A model generated the notes under the pieces. The model saw only the letters and a program-made list of their open reading frames with translations. It was not told where the DNA came from and did no database searches. A program made the translations under genes and the position numbers. Of a DNA stretch of 64,000 nucleotides, positions 61,359-64,000 are shown piece after piece. This DNA comes from Mesorhizobium sp. B1-1-8 (GTDB taxonomy: Bacteria > Pseudomonadota > Alphaproteobacteria > Rhizobiales > Rhizobiaceae), in NCBI RefSeq assembly GCF_006442795.2, contig NZ_CP083956.1:2581501-2645500 (forward strand). The letters run 5' to 3'. How positions within the stretch are numbered: position 1 is the first letter of the stretch; every line of letters starts with the position of its first letter.

Positions 61359-62788
61359 ACCTGCTCTGGACCCCCGAGGCGCTGGTCGATGCCATGGAGG
61401 GCAGGCCGATCGGCTCGCTGCCGGAAGGCATCAGCGGCATCTCGATCGACAGCCGCAGCCTCGAGCCGGGGGACGCCTTCTTCGCCATCAAGGGCGAAAC
61501 GATGGACGGCCACGATTTCGCGACCGCGGCGGTAAAAGCGGGTGCTGCCGTGCTTGTGGTCGCGGAAGGCAAGCTGCCGTCGCTCGGCCGGCTGACAGCG
61601 CCGATGATCGTCGTGCAGGATGTGCTTGCGGCGCTTGAGAAGCTTGGCGTAGCGGCGCGCGCCCGTTCGAAGGCCAGGATCCTTGCGGTGACCGGATCGG
61701 TCGGCAAGACGACCACCAAGGAAGCGCTTCGCCATGTGCTGTCGGCGGTCGGCAAGGTGCATGCCTCGGCGCTGTCGTTCAACAACCACTGGGGCGTGCC
61801 CGTGACCCTTGCGCGCATGCCGCAGGACTGCGACTATGCGGTCTTCGAGATCGGCATGAACCATCCAGGCGAGATCAGGCCGCTGGCCAAGATGGTCAGG
61901 CCGCATGTCGCCATCGTGACGCTGATCGCCGCCGCCCATCTCGGTTTCTTCAAGAGCCTCGACGAGATCGCCAAGGCCAAGGCCGAGATTTTCGAGGGGC
62001 TGGAGCCAGGCGGTGTCGCGGTGCTCAATCGCGACGATCCGCGCTGGAAGCTGCTTGCCAAATCGGCGAAAGAGGCCGGCGTCGAGCATGTTTTGGGCTT
62101 CGGCGAGAATGCCCGCTCGACTTTCAGGCTCACCAATTGTGAGCTCCACGCCGACCATTCCGACATCACCGCCAGGATCGGCAAGCAGGACGTGACAGCC
62201 CGTGTCGGCGCGCCCGGCCGCCACATCGTGCAGAACGTGCTGGCCGTGCTGGGGGCGGCGCAACTGGTCGGCGCCGATCTCGAAAAAGCAGCGGCGGCTC
62301 TCGCCCATCTCTCCGCCGAGCGTGGCCGCGGCAGGCGCCACATATTGCGCCATCCCGAAGGGCGGATCACACTGATCGACGAAAGCTTCAATGCCAACCC
62401 GGCCTCGATGGCCGCGGCCATGGCGCTGCTCAACGCCACGCCTGTATCGGGCGAGGGCAGGCGCATTGCCGTGCTCGGCGATATGCTCGAACTCGGAGGC
62501 CATTCGGCGAAGCTCCATGCCGCCCTCGCCGAACTCATCATCGGCAGCGGGACGCGCACCGTGTTTCTCGGCGGTCCCGAGATGCGGGCGCTTGCCGAAA
62601 TTCTGCCTTCCGATATCGAGACGGAGTATCGCGCCGGGACGGAGGATTTGAAGCCGGTCCTGCTTTCGGCGCTCAGGCCCGGCGACGTGGTCATGGTCAA
62701 GTCGTCGAAAGGCATCGGGTTTTCGAAACTGGTCGACGCATTGCTCGGCAAATTTCCGGCGGAAGCCACAACCATCGAACCGACCTGA
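61355..62788 (+). CDS. murF: UDP-N-acetylmuramoyl-tripeptide:D-alanyl-D-alanine ligase MurF
   Basis: A protein of 477 residues: the MurF substrate domain with [20 protein letters not shown] near 28, the ATP site [14 protein letters not shown] near 111, [16 protein letters not shown] near 141, and [18 protein letters not shown] near 342. It adds D-Ala-D-Ala to the UDP-MurNAc-tripeptide. Translation is coupled to murE. Confidence 0.94.
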   Translation: MNLLWTPEALVDAMEGRPIGSLPEGISGISIDSRSLEPGDAFFAIKGETMDGHDFATAAVKAGAAVLVVAEGKLPSLGRLTAPMIVVQDVLAALEKLGVAARARSKARILAVTGSVGKTTTKEALRHVLSAVGKVHASALSFNNHWGVPVTLARMPQDCDYAVFEIGMNHPGEIRPLAKMVRPHVAIVTLIAAAHLGFFKSLDEIAKAKAEIFEGLEPGGVAVLNRDDPRWKLLAKSAKEAGVEHVLGFGENARSTFRLTNCELHADHSDITARIGKQDVTARVGAPGRHIVQNVLAVLGAAQLVGADLEKAAAALAHLSAERGRGRRHILRHPEGRITLIDESFNANPASMAAAMALLNATPVSGEGRRIAVLGDMLELGGHSAKLHAALAELIIGSGTRTVFLGGPEMRALAEILPSDIETEYRAGTEDLKPVLLSALRPGDVVMVKSSKGIGFSKLVDALLGKFPAEATTIEPT

Positions 62789-62813
62789 AGTCGGCTCCGG
62801 GGGACGGAAGCGC

Positions 62814-63896
62814 ATGTTCACTCTACTCGTCGATTTCGCGGACAAGATCTCGGTCTTCAACGTCTTCCGCTACATCACCTTCCGCACCGGCGGGGCGCTG
62901 ATCACCTCGGCGCTGATCGTCTTCATCTTCGGGCCGACGATCATCAATTCGCTGCGGCTGCGGCAAGGCAAGGGCCAGCCCATCCGCGCCGACGGGCCGC
63001 AGACGCACTTCAAGAAGGCCGGAACGCCGACCATGGGCGGATTGATGATCCTGTCCGGCATCATCGGCTCCTCGATCCTGTGGGCGAACCTTTCCAGCAT
63101 TTATGTCTGGGTGGTGCTGCTGGTCACCGTCGGCTTCGGCTCGATCGGCTTTTACGACGACTATCTGAAAGTCACCAAGCAGTCGCATCTCGGCTTTTCC
63201 GGCAAGGCCAGGCTGGCGATCGAATTCGTCATCGCCGGCATCGCCGCCTGGGTGATCATGCATAACGGCCAGGCGCCGTTCTCGTCGTCGCTGACGTTCC
63301 CTTTCGCCAAGGAGTTCCTGATCAATCTCGGCTGGTTCTTCGTGCCGTTCTCCTGCTTCGTCATTGTCGGCGCGGGCAATGCGGTGAACCTGACCGACGG
63401 CCTCGACGGCCTGGCGATCGTGCCGATCATGATCGCCGCGGCGTCCTTCGGCGTCATCGCCTATCTGTCGGGCAACGCGATCTTCGCCGAATATCTGCAG
63501 ATCCATTTCGTTCCCGGCACCGGCGAGCTGGCGGTCGTGCTCGGCGCGGTGATCGGCGCCGGCCTCGGCTTTCTCTGGTTCAACGCGCCGCCGGCGGCGA
63601 TCTTCATGGGCGACACCGGCTCGCTGGCGATGGGCGGACTGATCGGCACCATCGCAGTCGCCACCAAGCACGAGATCGTGCTGGTCATCGTCGGCGGGCT
63701 GTTCGTGGTCGAAATCCTGTCGGTCATCATCCAGGTCGGCTACTTCAAGATGACCGGCAAGCGCGTCTTCCTGATGGCGCCGATCCATCACCATTTCGAA
63801 AAGCTCGGCTGGACCGAGAGCCAGGTGGTGATCCGCTTCTGGATCATCGCCGTGATCCTGGCGCTCGTCGGCCTCTCGACCCTCAAGCTCAGATAG
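62814..63896 (+). CDS. mraY: Phospho-N-acetylmuramoyl-pentapeptide transferase MraY
   Basis: A protein of 360 residues with ten predicted helices. Conserved polar loops are in place: [16 protein letters not shown] near 65, [20 protein letters not shown] near 112 (Asp-Asp), [14 protein letters not shown] near 195, and [14 protein letters not shown] near 267, with the HHHFE loop near 329. It makes lipid I at the inner membrane. 25 bases lie between murF and this start. Confidence 0.95.
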   Translation: MFTLLVDFADKISVFNVFRYITFRTGGALITSALIVFIFGPTIINSLRLRQGKGQPIRADGPQTHFKKAGTPTMGGLMILSGIIGSSILWANLSSIYVWVVLLVTVGFGSIGFYDDYLKVTKQSHLGFSGKARLAIEFVIAGIAAWVIMHNGQAPFSSSLTFPFAKEFLINLGWFFVPFSCFVIVGAGNAVNLTDGLDGLAIVPIMIAAASFGVIAYLSGNAIFAEYLQIHFVPGTGELAVVLGAVIGAGLGFLWFNAPPAAIFMGDTGSLAMGGLIGTIAVATKHEIVLVIVGGLFVVEILSVIIQVGYFKMTGKRVFLMAPIHHHFEKLGWTESQVVIRFWIIAVILALVGLSTLKLR

Positions 63897-63905
63897 GACA
63901 ACCGA

Positions 63906-64000
63906 TTGATCCCCGCCGCTTCCTTTGCAGGCAAACGCGTTTCGCTCTTCGGGCTCGGCGGCTCGGGGATCGCCACCGCGCATGCGCTGCTTGCGGGCGG
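63906..64000 (+). CDS. murD: UDP-N-acetylmuramoylalanine:D-glutamate ligase MurD (partial)
   Basis: The first 31 codons of murD run off the right edge: IPAASFAGKRVSLFGLGGSG, the UDP-binding N-terminus. The start is taken as TTG at 63906, 9 bases after mraY, since there is no ATG in this frame near it. The order mraY-murD completes the expected dcw layout. Confidence 0.88.
   Translation, partial: MIPAASFAGKRVSLFGLGGSGIATAHALLAG

Noticed and set aside
60947..62860. 637-codon minus-strand open frame
   Set aside because: Antisense to murE and murF; composition typical of GC-rich shadows.

Overview
The window reads as a chromosomal segment of an alphaproteobacterium of the order Rhizobiales, most likely Mesorhizobium or a close relative. 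This is inferred from the high GC content, the rnpB to mraZ-rsmH-ftsL-ftsI-murE-murF-mraY-murD layout, the presence of btaAB, RutR-type regulators and an IS481 element, and above all from several families of intergenic palindromic repeats that I associate with Mesorhizobium. No sequence search was run.

Left third (about 1-21500). This is mainly a reductive pyrimidine (or hydantoin) catabolism locus. It holds preT-preA (dihydropyrimidine dehydrogenase), an omega-amino acid:pyruvate aminotransferase, an N-carbamoyl-beta-alanine amidohydrolase, hydA (dihydropyrimidinase) and a four-gene ABC importer with an NMT1/THI5-type binding protein. Together these would import a pyrimidine, reduce it, open the ring, remove carbamoyl and transaminate beta-alanine. 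Two RutR-like TetR regulators lie inside the locus. Four RutR-like operator sequences (about TTGACCA-NN-YGGTCAR) stand before preT, the aminotransferase and the regulator/amidohydrolase pair. The locus is interrupted by an Rrf2/AhpD-like pair, an SDR pair with a divergent XRE regulator, one IS481-family insertion and several repeat blocks.

Middle (about 21500-46800). A mixed set of metabolic and housekeeping genes: a CHRD-domain protein, a ThDP enzyme coupled to a class III CoA-transferase, a lysophospholipase-like hydrolase, RNase T2, ettA, a RelBE-like module with a frameshifted toxin, tam, a KAS III-like enzyme, an isoprenylcysteine methyltransferase-like membrane protein, a MOSC protein, a D-amino acid aminotransferase, a TrmO-like protein, an ArsR-methyltransferase regulator followed by metF, a 28-codon membrane mini-protein, a basic amino acid decarboxylase, cell wall hydrolases, and btaAB (betaine lipid synthesis) behind a near-perfect Pho box.

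Right part (about 46800-64000). A fused 5-oxoprolinase carries a palindromic repeat in frame inside its coding sequence. After it come a small lipoprotein, a DnaJ/TerB protein, a peptidoglycan amidase, a lytic transglycosylase, the RNase P RNA, a ParDE-like module with another frameshifted toxin, a cystathionine gamma-lyase family enzyme, and the division/cell wall (dcw) cluster. The dcw promoter region carries a three-repeat MraZ box. murD runs off the right edge and a DoxX-like gene runs off the left edge. I saw no tRNA, CRISPR array or prophage.
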